A stretch of 64,000 nucleotides of DNA from Alectoria sarmentosa (taxonomy: Eukaryota > Ascomycota > Lecanoromycetes > Lecanorales > Parmeliaceae). This document shows positions 1-9,369 of this stretch, one piece after another. Position numbers and translations under genes: made by a program. Position 1 is the first letter of the stretch; the number at the start of each line of letters is the position of its first letter. The stretch covers positions 62,001-126,000 of the forward strand of contig WOGZ01000057.1 of assembly GCA_009733775.1 (NCBI GenBank), given 5' to 3'. Under the pieces are notes generated by a model. That model made no database searches, was not told the origin of the DNA, and worked only from the letters and a program-made list of their open reading frames with translations.

Positions 1-2
1 GC

Positions 3-275
3 AGGTGCGACAGGCTGGATGGACGGGTCTGCTTCAAGTGTGGGGTCATGGAGGGCTATTATAACGTCCGCGATTTTCGCCACCAGAAGGAGGTGTGTTT
101 CTCTTGCTTTGGGTGTCCGGAGCCGAAGAAGAGGGAGGAAGAGGCGGTGTATGCTTTTCGAGAACCGGGACTTCCGATTCGGGATGGGGTTGGTCAGGCG
201 GATAAGGGGGGCAAAAGATGGTGCAAGGAGTGTTGGAGGGTGGTGACGATGTATGTGAATGCTAGACTGGTCTGA
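3..275 (+). CDS. Cys-rich C-terminal part of an F-box-type protein (5' end outside window)
   Basis: The reading frame is open to the left edge and stops at 273-275, so only the last 90 residues are visible. They carry CxxC pairs (a GRVCFKC motif, CFSC, and a final WCKECW) and match the spacing of the C-terminal half of the complete gene at 1201-1737, whose equivalents are GRLCISC, CRGC and WCHRCW. The two genes are therefore tandem paralogs. By analogy the missing N-terminus probably holds an F-box that binds SKP1 in an SCF ubiquitin ligase, but no F-box is visible here. The paired cysteines suggest zinc binding. Function is inferred only from the paralog. Confidence 0.6.
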   Translation, partial: RCDRLDGRVCFKCGVMEGYYNVRDFRHQKEVCFSCFGCPEPKKREEEAVYAFREPGLPIRDGVGQADKGGKRWCKECWRVVTMYVNARLV

Positions 276-1200
276 AGTTGGGTCGAAACTTTCGCTGTGT
301 GACCGAATATTTGTGATCAAAGCTGTGAAATGGCATTGAGATAGTGATTGGAGACACGAGCGATGGTGCGAGAGCGGATCAATATGATGGGAAAGAAGCA
401 GCTTAACTTAACAGAGCTGGAGGGCAGACACTGACAAATGTATTTCGTGGAAGGAAAGCTGCTCATAGGGAAATTCTGTACGAAGGGGATAGCAGGAAAA
501 TCTTGTACATTAGACGACATGAGACCCTCCGATAGACGTGGCAATCGAAAAGCCTGCGTGCGAAAAGAGTTGAAGCCTTGCAGACATAAGCCAAGCTTAG
601 CCGTCCAACAATTAACATCTTTCCGAGATTATATCGCAAAGAAAATAAGCGATGAGATTCTACTCCACTAATCTCCAGTAGCAATTCAGAAAGAATAGAT
701 GGGGAAGACCAATGAGCAAAAGCACGTAATATCGAAAGCAGAAGCACTGTGCATCGAATAGTGAGTGGTCTTTAACAGTGAATTTCAGAAGTGAAGTGCA
801 ACTGTGAATTGGAGGTGAAGCACCAAGGCCGTCCTTCCTATCATTTAATCTCCAAAATCGAACTCTCTCTCCTAAAGCATCGACTCACTCTCAATATCGG
901 TCTTCCACGTTGCGCCAACTTCTTTTCCTCTTGCACGTCTCCACTAGGCCGCATCTCTGATCACTGTCATTTCTACAGGTGAGAATGATGCAACTGCCAT
1001 TACTCAATCCAAAAGGGCAAATTGAGTGAGTGTTGTGTCACTGCGTGAGTAACATGAGGCACAAACCACAACATCACAACAGATTGGAAAGCATAGGGGC
1101 CAGGATGAGGCGTATAAAGAAGCAAGGGTAAAGACGTCCTCCGTTTTCATGTGCAGTGGAGGAAGCACTAATTCTGAGTAGCAAATCTCCGCTCCTGGAC
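276..1200. other. Intergenic stretch between the two Cys-rich paralogs
   Basis: No convincing coding sequence is seen. Open frames here are short, overlap on both strands and show no domain. In-frame codons immediately upstream of 1201 are open back to a stop at 1129-1131 and contain no ATG, so an upstream exon of the next gene in this stretch cannot be excluded. Confidence 0.5.
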
Positions 1201-1737
1201 ATGCCTCCAGAGCTACAGAGCATGATTGCGAAAAATCTCGACGCCGTCTCTCTTTGCAATCTCAAGCTCGTCTGCAAGGGTATTGACACGTGGACCAAGG
1301 ATTCGCCCAAGCTATCGGCTTCGGAATGGGAACAGTACCATTCAGTTTTTGAGACGTATGCTCGCAAGCGCCGCAAGCTCCAGACCCTCGGCTGTTCAGA
1401 CTGCAAGAAACTTTTGAACAAGGGCCTCTTCAGCGATGCAGCAGTACATAAGATGCTCAACAAGGGCCGTCTGTGTATCAGCTGTGCGATCCAAAAGGGA
1501 TCTCATGACAAGAAGCGCAACTTCATGGTTGAGAAAAGGGAGGTTTTTGGATGTCGAGGGTGTCAGGAAGCGAAGCCGCCGGGCGAGGAGGACACATGCT
1601 TGGTGGATAACGCTCGTTGGTTTGAGGACTTCCCTGAAATTGACACCGGTAGCTTCGTTGCTTCGCGTGGGGGTCGATGGTGTCATCGTTGCTGGAAAAT
1701 CGTCAAAAACTACCGCTCGCTGGACAAGTCACCATAA
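1201..1737 (+). CDS. F-box protein with Cys-rich C-terminal domain
   Basis: The frame encodes about 178 residues from the ATG at 1201. The first 35 residues resemble an F-box core: MPPELQSMIAKNL, then a VCK motif followed by a tryptophan. This is the SKP1-binding module of SCF ubiquitin ligases. The second half is Cys-rich: CSDC, CISC, CRGC, then WCHRCW near the end, probably two zinc-binding CxxC pairs. The start is uncertain. Codons upstream of 1201, open to a stop at 1129, encode Leu-Leu-Asp, which would complete the usual F-box N-terminus, but offer only a GTG. A spliced upstream exon or simple ATG use are both possible. It is a tandem paralog of the gene truncated at the left edge. The substrate is unknown. 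Confidence 0.7.
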   Translation: MPPELQSMIAKNLDAVSLCNLKLVCKGIDTWTKDSPKLSASEWEQYHSVFETYARKRRKLQTLGCSDCKKLLNKGLFSDAAVHKMLNKGRLCISCAIQKGSHDKKRNFMVEKREVFGCRGCQEAKPPGEEDTCLVDNARWFEDFPEIDTGSFVASRGGRWCHRCWKIVKNYRSLDKSP

Positions 1738-1942
1738 TGACGCAGCAATCTCGGGTTCTAGGCTGACAGACTCGGCTGTTGGCGGGTAGTTCCCTGCAGT
1801 GTGCATTTGCGTTGGTGAGAGCCTTTGCCCTATCAGCCTTCGGAGGACCGACTTGCAAGTTGAAAACGTGTTCTTCAATTGCAAATATCCTTGAAAACAG
1901 CAGCAATGCAGCAGACTGCGCTGGTAAACGAGATGGGGAATC

Positions 1943-2977
1943 TCAAATGAGGTTGTCATTCAGGTACTCAATGAAAGAACTCCGAATCCTGGCCTTCGGA
2001 AGATTGTGTAGTCGATTGAGTGATATGAATTGGCGTCTAACCCTCTGCAGTTGCGGCAACGAGACCGGGTTTGCAGGTAGTTCGATGGTGCTCTCGGCTT
2101 CTGGAAGCTCCCCGCCTCCCTCGCCCGGATGATCCTTCTGCCATTTCATAATCACGTTCAGTATTTCCTGAGAGGTCTTGTCAAGCTCGTAGAGGTAATC
2201 TGACTCAGTGGCGGGTTTCTGGGATGGCATATGAGCCTCATTCTACTGCACTCGTAGGAAAATTGCAATCCTACCATTACGGTGGCCAGGTTCGGCTTGA
2301 CAGTCTTCGCCTTCCCCTCCGAACCAATCATAGCTTCCCATATCCCCTGGATTGGTGGAGCCTCGTCGTCGTAGAGAACCGTGAAGAGCGGACTATCCCA
2401 CCTCGTCATGCCGTTTGGCTCCTCGTACCTATAGACCAGGTTGTCGAAGTTGTCCACTGCATAGCCACCTTCTTTGCTGTCGTCTTCAAGAATCCTCGTG
2501 TTGATCTCTCGACATGTGTCGACTGGCGTTCCTACATGGACCTCTAGGCTCATCAGCCTAACGCCATGAGTCAACGCTTTGGGGAACCCTGACCACGCAG
2601 CTTGGCGTCTGCAAAGCTTTTGCTTCGCAATAGAGCTGATATCGGAAGCCCTTTATATAGTTCAAACTATCAGCGACCACAATGATATCCTTTCCCAAAG
2701 CCCGCTTCACAGCAGAGTATTCCGTTGCTCGAGCATCCTTCTCTGTTCGAGCCTCTCGGTAGACATGACGATCGAGGCCAAGAGACTGATCATTGATATG
2801 GCAGACTGTCAGGCGGCTAATTCGTGCATCTGAAGAAGCTTGGATCTTGGACTTGAAAGATTCGACCAGCTGATTGGAACGGTAGGTCTTCCCTGACGAA
2901 GGGTAGCCGGAGATGAGGATCAGCTGCATCTGTTAGTGATGTGTGCGGGTCAAAGATGGCACGTTACGTACAGGCAT
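1943..2977 (-). CDS. KTI12: KTI12, P-loop kinase-like Elongator partner
   Basis: Four exons: 2972-2977, 2594-2923, 2281-2541 and 1943-2218, giving 290 residues. The first exon is only ATG CCT. Splicing it to 2923 gives the family N-terminus MPLILISGYPSSGKT, whose GYPSSGKT is a Walker A P-loop. Removing the 52-bp intron 2542-2593 restores HVGTPVDTCREIN, and removing 2219-2280 joins a KPN segment to SDYLYELDK, both typical of Kti12. Kti12 binds Elongator and is needed for wobble-uridine modification of tRNA. The length matches the family. It is convergent with the upstream F-box gene. Starting at an internal ATG (2929) would lose the conserved Pro-Leu, so the two-codon first exon is preferred. 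Confidence 0.92.
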
Positions 2978-3038
2978 TTCCAGGTGACTACTCTAATTCA
3001 TTACCGTTTAGGATCCTTAGCCATGATGGTGGGAACGT

Positions 3039-3062
3039 GGGAAAATGGGAAAATGGGAAAAT
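3039..3062 (+). repeat. Three tandem copies of an 8-bp unit (GGGAAAAT)
   Basis: GGGAAAAT occurs three times head to tail in the 289-bp spacer between the KTI12 start and the P450 stop. It is a simple microsatellite with no evident function. Confidence 0.8.
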
Positions 3063-3266
3063 CTCATGAGCTTCGCATGCCAAGCCTTCAAGCATGTTCC
3101 CCGGCCTCACCCGCTTTACTCCGCGAGGCCTCACGGAGGATTTCCCTCATTACGCGCCTGGCATCACCTATCGTCACCTCTGGGCCCGAGTCGGAAGCTG
3201 TCACTGGCAATCCCCATTACTGACTGTGTCCAGAGAAATTGCCGGTGTAGGGTTGAACAATGCTCT

Positions 3267-4937
3267 CTAAGTCTTCACTGCACGCGCGGGTATCAAAGCT
3301 ATCTTAACTCCATTACGATTGCACATGGTGATTTTCAACATCTCCTTCCACTTCCTGTCATCCCTACTCTCAATCGCCCCAAATTCCTGCATCAGCCTCA
3401 CAAGCGTATAGCTCGCCTCCGTCAGCGCTAGCTGCTGCCCGGGACACACCCTAGGGCCGCCGCCAAACGGCAGGTAGTCCCAGCTCTGCCGCAGCGTCTC
3501 CCATCGCTCCGGCCTGAACTCTTCGGCGTCGTCGCCAAATAGATGCTTGCTACGGTGCATGACGTAACTGTTGGTGGCGACGAGGGTGCCTTTGGGAACG
3601 AATATGGGGGAGCTGCCGGAGGCGCCGCCGCCCGTGGGGAGCATGGTGTCCTTGAGGGCTTGCCGGGAGTTTGTAGGGACCAGGGGAAAGAGGCGGAGGG
3701 CTGGAAGGGTCGTAAGCATTTCCTGGAGCGTTGATTCCTTGATGAGGAAGGCATTGAGGGTGAGGCGAGGGAAAATCTTACTTTCGTTAATGACCCAGCG
3801 GAGGTAAGTCATGCTTTTTAGTTGTTCGAAGGTTGGTTTCCTATCTTCGAGCGAGAGAACCTCTGCATGGAGCCGTTGCCATACGGCAGGATGCCTAGAT
3901 AGTAGGAAGAATACGTGACTGGTGACGATAGCTGTTGATTCGTGGCCAGCGGTGAAAACGCTCAGCAGCTGATCTCGCAGTTCAACCTTGTTGTCCAGTT
4001 GTTTTGCTAATTCGTGTGAAAAGACGACTCTTTGGGGACCCTCTTGCTTCTGCGATACTGCGCTTTCTTTGCATCCTATTTTCCCATGCATCGCGAGTGC
4101 CTTGTCCACATATCTTTCCGTAAAAGCACGAATTGTTTTGGTAGCTTCGTTGAATGCAGGATCTCTGAAAAAGATTCTGAATTTACCTTGACGGATCTTT
4201 TTGCCAGCCCCTTCTTGAGCGACAGCGAACGCGTTTAGGAAATTCTTGGCATCTATGGTCGACTTGGAGGATAGAGAATTCACTGATTCACCGAAGAGAA
4301 ATGCCGTCGAAGTGTCAAGGAACTGATCTTGTTTAAACAATCAGTGCTTTGGCAAGCATTTCGAGGTACTCACAAGTCGAGAAAGCAGCGGGAGTATGTC
4401 CACGGAGGATCTATCTCTTGGTAGTAAGTCAATCATCTGCTTCAGATAAAGCTCCAAAGTCTCCAAGTCTGCAAATTGAGCCCGAGTAAAGATTGGCTTG
4501 ACCAGTTCTCGCGAATGCTCCCAAAACGGTCCGTCTGTGGTGAAAATACTTCTCCCCATGAACAGACCGGCAGTAGGCAATCGGAGTGCTTCCAAACCGA
4601 AACTCTGAAAGTCCAATGCGTAGATCGATTGGAGATTCTTCGGGTCAATAGTACTTATCGTCGTCGTTCCGAAAAGGTGACTTTGAAATGTTGGGCCACA
4701 TTTTCGGTAGCGATACTGCGAGTGCTCCATAAAACGATGCGCCTGAGCTTGTTTTACATTCTCGAGCAGAAAATCGAGGCCGAAGAGGAAATCTTTTTGG
4801 GGGTACTTCCTCGGGGCCTGGCAACGATTCTGCCTGATGCGGCTGGTACGAGTTTTATAGAGCCAAAGTGCATTGGCGATGGGATAAGCAATGAGAAGCA
4901 GCAGTCCCAGTAGGAAGGAATTGTACATGGTGCCCAT
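3267..4937 (-). CDS. Cytochrome P450, CYP52-like (alkane/fatty-acid hydroxylase clade)
   Basis: Exons 4374-4937, 3782-4322 and 3267-3700 give about 512 residues. An N-terminal membrane anchor (about 20 hydrophobic residues after MYNS) indicates ER tethering. Visible P450 motifs are AGHEST in the I helix, FRPERW, and the heme-Cys loop FGGGPRVCPG. The ExxR motif (ETLR) appears only after removing the in-frame 81-bp intron 3701-3781. The segments FTTDGPFWEHSR and FLFGES are typical of the CYP52 group, which usually hydroxylates alkanes or fatty acids. An in-frame ATG at 5018 would add 27 residues before the anchor; 4937 was chosen because it gives normal family spacing. The gene is divergent from a UstYa-family gene and may belong to the same accessory locus. 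The substrate is unknown. Confidence 0.9.
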
Positions 4938-5711
4938 GTCAAAGACAGCACTGAGATGCCGCTGAGAGCTGACAAAAGCAATCGACGGCAACAGACTGGA
5001 GACCAATGCAGGAAGCAAACAAATGTTACGATCAAATAATGAGGGTGTTGAAGTCGAGGTATGCTGGTTGTGCCCAGAAGTTCAGCAACCTTCCAGGGTG
5101 TATCTTGGCATGCCAATCGTCTGCGGCCCCCCCTTCCTCGGGCTACATGATTTCAAGGCAGCCTCTTCCCGGAAGATATCCGAATGCAACCCATCGTTGC
5201 ATCTATCGCTTCACTATCTCATCCTTCGAGAAAGAGTATGCGAGGGGAAACGATTGGTTGGAGGCAGTTGCCGTCTAAAGTATGTAATTCTTCTCGTTCT
5301 AATTCTTCTGATGGTGTAGGGTTCGGCCCGATCTTTGGACCTTTGGCTCCGCCACGCCCACCGCCATTTCGCTCCGCCCTACACTCTTGGCTCCAAGGAT
5401 TGGAGGGACATGGATGTCTACCTACTCACGACGCTGTCAATCCGTGCTGCGTTTGGATAGCGGGCAATCGATTGACATGCAGGTGCTAGACCCACTCCCT
5501 GCTGCATCTGCCACATGTATACATACGCCCCGTGGGTGCATTGTGTGATGCATGGCTATAGATGGGCTGCCTTTAGGAAACCCTTGTTTTATTGTAAGTA
5601 ATCCTTTCTCGTCTGGAAAACAGAAACCCCGCATCCCTTTGAAATATGATACGCTGGCAAGTCTAAAGCTCGGGGTTCGTCGCCCTCATCTCCTCTTCGA
5701 GGTCTCGAATC
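4938..5711. promoter_or_regulatory. Divergent intergenic region between P450 and UstYa-family gene A
   Basis: About 770 bp separate the two divergent starts, so this stretch must hold both promoters. No conserved domain or long coding frame is seen. The part next to the P450 is open in frame up to 5018 and may be coding if the upstream ATG is used. Shared regulation is possible but no specific operator was recognised. Confidence 0.5.
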
Positions 5712-6767
5712 ATGTCTTCGGCACCTTCTGAGAAAGATACGCTGGACGAACCCTTACTTCCTGTTTCCCGGAATTCAGTCCCACTTTCGATTCATGATCG
5801 TTGGTCCTGGTATAGCTGGTCTCATCGGAAACTTTGGGCGGTCCATCTTGCCTTGTTCCTCTCTTATTCTGCATTCCTCACCGTCATTGCAACTCTGCGC
5901 TTCCACAATATCTCCTGCAACCCGAATGACCATATCTACTGTAAGTATCTACCTGAGCAGAGAGATTCCCGATCCTTACCTTTGCTCACGCTGCAACAGC
6001 TCCTGCCCGAGAAGCTATTACCTACGATGCGCCAACTCTTCTCGAAACAAAGCTACACGATAATCCTTTTGTCGGGGAGCCAAGACCGGAATTGGACGGA
6101 GCATGGCATGACTTGCTAGAGAGTAGGTCATTGGCGTTCTCTCGTAGGTTTCAATAATCTAAAACCCCTAGGTTCCTATTTCCATGTCTCCGAGCAGACC
6201 CTGCAGAGGTTGAATCGTACGACGATCGCGCTCAATGACGGTAGCTACGTAGGTGGGCTAGGTGTCTACCATGAGTTGCATTGTTTGGTATGCGTCTCAT
6301 CCTGCCAAACCGATTGTTGATCTGTGGTCTAATCCCCGTAGAAACAAATCCGGCATTGGATCCACCGCGATTATTACATGCCTAATATTGCTGGACATGA
6401 GCTGGTCGAAATGGAATTACACATTGGTATGTGACTATCTTACCTTTGTCCGCAGGTCCTCCATAGTGTTCTCATCACGACCATCGGAGGCTGACCGTGT
6501 TCCTCAGATCATTGTCTTGAATTCTTCCGCAAATCAGTCATGTGCACCGGTTCCCTTGATCTTGTTACTGTCAGATGGGCCAAGGGAAAAGCTCTTCCAG
6601 TGCCCAGGTTCCTTTCAAGAAGGAGATGTGTTAATTGGCAGAAGTTGGATGGTTGGAGTACAGACCGGAAATTCTGGTTGGGGGATATCGATGATATGGC
6701 CCTGAAGCCAGGGGAGAAGCCAGAGTGTGAGCCGGGTGGTCGGGATGTGAGATGTTCACCGGGATGA
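5712..6767 (+). CDS. UstYa-family (DUF3328) oxidase-like protein A
   Basis: Five exons (5712-5940, 6000-6122, 6172-6287, 6342-6426, 6508-6767) give 270 residues. A single membrane segment lies near residues 45-65. Splicing reveals both HxxHC signatures of the UstYa family: HELHC followed by LKQIRHW, and HIDHC followed by LEFFRKSVMC. These motifs are thought to bind metal. Family members (UstYa/UstYb, CctO-type) perform oxidative cyclisation, hydroxylation or chlorination in fungal peptide pathways such as ustiloxin and cyclochlorotine. The C-terminus (CVNW..L..W) also fits the family. The gene faces a second UstYa gene whose stop is 65 bp away. The first intron carries a canonical GTAAGT donor at 5941. 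The precise reaction is unknown. Confidence 0.9.
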
Positions 6768-6832
6768 AGGGACATGAGCTGCCAGTTTTAAGACTGGTTT
6801 CGCCCATTTGCGGCGTTCGGAAAGATTGCATA

Positions 6833-7694
6833 TCATTTCACTCCCATGGCATGAGTGACATCCTTGCACATTTCTCCATCTGCACTCCAAGCTTCAGCCC
6901 ACTCCATCACAGCTACAAAGTTGCGGCATTTCCGCTCAGATCCCCACCCTGTCACACCTCCGAGCTCAAAATTCACAGGCTCCAGATTCGTGTCGGCAGC
7001 GCACTCAATACTCTGTCTGAGCAGATCAAAACAGTGACGTAGATGCGAAGAGCCAGCATGCCGCATTGTAAAAGTCGAATTGCCTTCCAAAGCGGCGTAG
7101 TAGCCGTGGCGAATGAGATCCTAGAATATGGGTAACCATGATCAGTATTGCTGGCAAAGGAGTGTGATGGTGCAAGACGTACGAGGCAGTGAAGTTGGTG
7201 AAATACAGCTACACCAGAGGGTTTGGGGGAAATGATCGGATGACGAATGAAGCCGTTGGAAGAGTTTTTGACTGGATGGAATTAATAGCCAGCTTCGACT
7301 GTGAGGAACATGGTTGTTACATGGAAAGCGAGATTCCCAAGCAGCATTACTGCGATAGGACGGTGCCAGGGTGAAGGTCTTGTTGTAGACAAAAGGCTCG
7401 AGGGCAGGTTCATTGGAGGCTTGGAGATCTAATCATAGGATCAGGACGATGCTGTTTATCTTGCTTCGTTTTCCCACCTAGAATACTTGAGTCAAGAGAT
7501 GGATGGAGTATATGTTGATTGAAAATTGCCCCGGCAAAGGCAGAGACGCCCATCAGCACAAGTATAAAACATCCTACCACTGTACTACTAGGTCTTTTCG
7601 GAGTGCCTTTTTGGTAAGTAGACAAACCATTGCAGTTATGTTCAATGGGTAAATACTGATGCGTTCGGGTAAGACAGAATCTGAATATTGTCAT
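6833..7694 (-). CDS. UstYa-family (DUF3328) oxidase-like protein B
   Basis: Four exons (7478-7694, 7321-7428, 7183-7271, 6833-7120) give 233 residues. A membrane segment near residues 35-58 follows a polar N-terminus. Removing the intron 7121-7182 gives the first HxxHC motif in VAVFHQLHCL followed by DLIRHGYY. The second, HLRHC, is followed by FDLLRQSIECAADT, a very typical UstYa stretch. AAWESRFP before the first motif is also characteristic. It is convergent with UstYa gene A and divergent from the small secreted-peptide gene. Paired UstYa proteins are usual in dikaritin-type RiPP clusters. The short N-terminus before the membrane segment is the least certain part of the model. Confidence 0.85.
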
Positions 7695-8352
7695 CGTTTG
7701 ATGCGCTAGAAGGAATTATCAACGCCTGTCGATAGAGTAGAACCACAGTCTTTAGCCAAGATTTTGCCTCTCACGTCCATGTCTGTATTTGGAGCTATTG
7801 GTGTATGAAACGAATTCGGCTGATCGGTTTTCGGGACACGTAAAAAAACCGATGAAGCAATGAGAGAGCGGTTGCCTGGCACACCCGGCTCAATGGAGAT
7901 GCTCTCGGTCAGCGGAAATGCTTCCTGACAAATGTCATTATCAGCACATGCGACAGACGAGCCAATAGGTAGTATATATCCCCTACACAGGGTTCACCAC
8001 CTACCTCTTACGGGAAGAGCACCGAGATGAAGGATAGGTAAGCTCCTTGAGACAGCCGAAGGAATTGATAGGCATGGTGTTAAGTGTAAACCTAATGCCT
8101 GTGCCTCTAGAGATCTCATTGGTCTCTTGTCATCGCTCTCGCATATCTCTGGCAGTCTCCTATGGAGACTGCCAGAGCCCGAGGTCTCCTCCTTGGATGT
8201 ATAAGATCGGGTGGGAACCTCGACATAAATACCCTACTCTGCAACAATCTTCCAACCTACATTCAAGCAACAAGGAGCTTGCAAGCCCATCGAGCACTTT
8301 CCTCACAACTTAACTTGCTATTAGCGGCCTCAAATTGCCCTACCAAACCAAG
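7695..8352. promoter_or_regulatory. Divergent promoter region of UstYa gene B and the small secreted-peptide gene
   Basis: This 658-bp spacer lies between two divergent starts. It holds an 8-bp inverted repeat (ATCGGTTT at 7823-7830, AAACCGAT at 7846-7853) beside CGG triplets of the kind bound by Zn2Cys6 regulators, a perfect 14-bp palindrome at 8147-8177, and an ATAAATA TATA-like box near 8226. A pyrimidine-rich leader then runs to the ATG at 8353. Regulatory roles are inferred, not shown. Confidence 0.45.
8147..8177. repeat. Perfect 14-bp inverted repeat with 3-bp loop
   Basis: CTCTGGCAGTCTCC at 8147-8160 is followed by TAT and then its exact complement GGAGACTGCCAGAG at 8164-8177. It could be a dimeric operator or a hairpin. 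It sits about 175 bp upstream of the secreted-peptide ATG. Confidence 0.85.
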
Positions 8353-8612
8353 ATGCGTATCCAGTTCCGGTTGCTCTCTATTTTGCTCCTCAGCGTAGCT
8401 AGTGGTGCAATGCCAGCCCAGAAAGGTGTTCTCTTGCTGCTCACAGTTCGAACATTGGTCGCTAATTGAATCTAGACTCTATTCAAGCGCGATCCCAATC
8501 ACGTGAGCAAGCTGCCGCTGGGCTAGAGGTCATTCGTCGTGGCCCAGATGATGCCGATTCGTTGGAGGTTTGGGAGTATAAGGACACCTTCGAGCCAGGT
8601 ACTGGGGAATAG
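8353..8612 (+). CDS. Small secreted peptide with one dibasic site; candidate precursor peptide
   Basis: Two exons (8353-8425 and 8476-8612, intron 50 bp) give 69 residues. The N-terminus is a clear signal peptide (basic start, then LLSILLLSVASGA). The mature part is Gln/Arg/Ala-rich, then has an Arg-Arg pair resembling a KEX2 site. An acidic C-terminal segment of 23 residues follows, containing Trp and Tyr within LEVWEYKDTF. A TATA-like box and a good start context support expression. Its place beside two UstYa genes suggests a RiPP-like precursor, but the repeated core peptides usual in dikaritin precursors are absent, so this is inference. If the intron is not spliced, a 39-residue product ends at 8469. 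A small effector-like secreted protein is the alternative. Confidence 0.55.
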
Positions 8613-9295
8613 AGTTTGGCACCTAGGTCACCCAACGCAGCCAATGGTGGAAAAGGGTGACAAAGCATGAGGAGCGTCTTTCGGGATCTTGAGAAAGCGA
8701 GAATGATCGAGTCCTACGGTTGTGTGTCGTGGAGTCAAAAGAGAAGGAATCCAGGATGTGCTCAAAACCCCGGGGATCGACCGGGTCTGCTCCTTTTAGC
8801 ATAATGTGCATATGTACATCCTGTAGGATGGGATTAGTGTAGACGTTTATCAGAGTGATATATGCGCGCTGATGAAGAGATGCTTTACGAGACGTCTAGC
8901 AAATATGCACTCAATTAATTGACGATCTCTTAGTTCCTCCGTAGAGTAATACTGTACGTCTTCATTGGCTCAATCATCATGTCTCACTTAGTTTGCTTTG
9001 TGCTTAGCGAGGAAGGGACATTGCTGATGTTGCTCTCGGGGCATGCCACATAGGTAAGGCGCCTTTTCCATGCATGTCAAAGTTGCTGTGAAGTAAGGCG
9101 AATTTGCAGAACAAGGATCGACGGCTTTGATTGGCGAAGGATTTTCCATTGAAGCAGGTCAGAACTGCTGAGGGTGCACACGCATGTATAAGATCCCGTT
9201 ATATTCAGCCTCGGTCGAGGTAGCGGTCATGCGTTCCAATATTGTTTTTCACTTTCAATTTATGTAGCGGTTGCAAGTCTGTTTTTTAAAGCTTT
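8613..9295. other. Intergenic stretch between the peptide gene and the TIR element
   Basis: No supported gene is seen. Base composition is normal up to the transposon border at about 9296 and then drops sharply in GC. Confidence 0.5.
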
Positions 9296-9369
9296 TAGCG
9301 TTTTCAAAACCAATTGAAATGTCTTGGCGTTTTTCGTCGTTGCACACCACATACATTTTTGTATTATAA
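9296..9369 (+). repeat. Left terminal inverted repeat of the DNA transposon relic
   Basis: This 74-bp arm is the reverse complement of 14105-14178 apart from seven mismatches, six of them transitions. It starts with TAGCGTTTTC and ends with TATTATAA. Confidence 0.85.

Noticed and set aside
3543..3807. Plus-strand frames within the P450 gene
   Set aside because: Shadows of the minus-strand P450 coding sequence, which shows all conserved motifs.
8623..8811. Possible third exon of the secreted-peptide gene after 8612
   Set aside because: Extending the frame would need an intron of only about 28 bp, shorter than any supported intron here, so the stop at 8610-8612 was kept.
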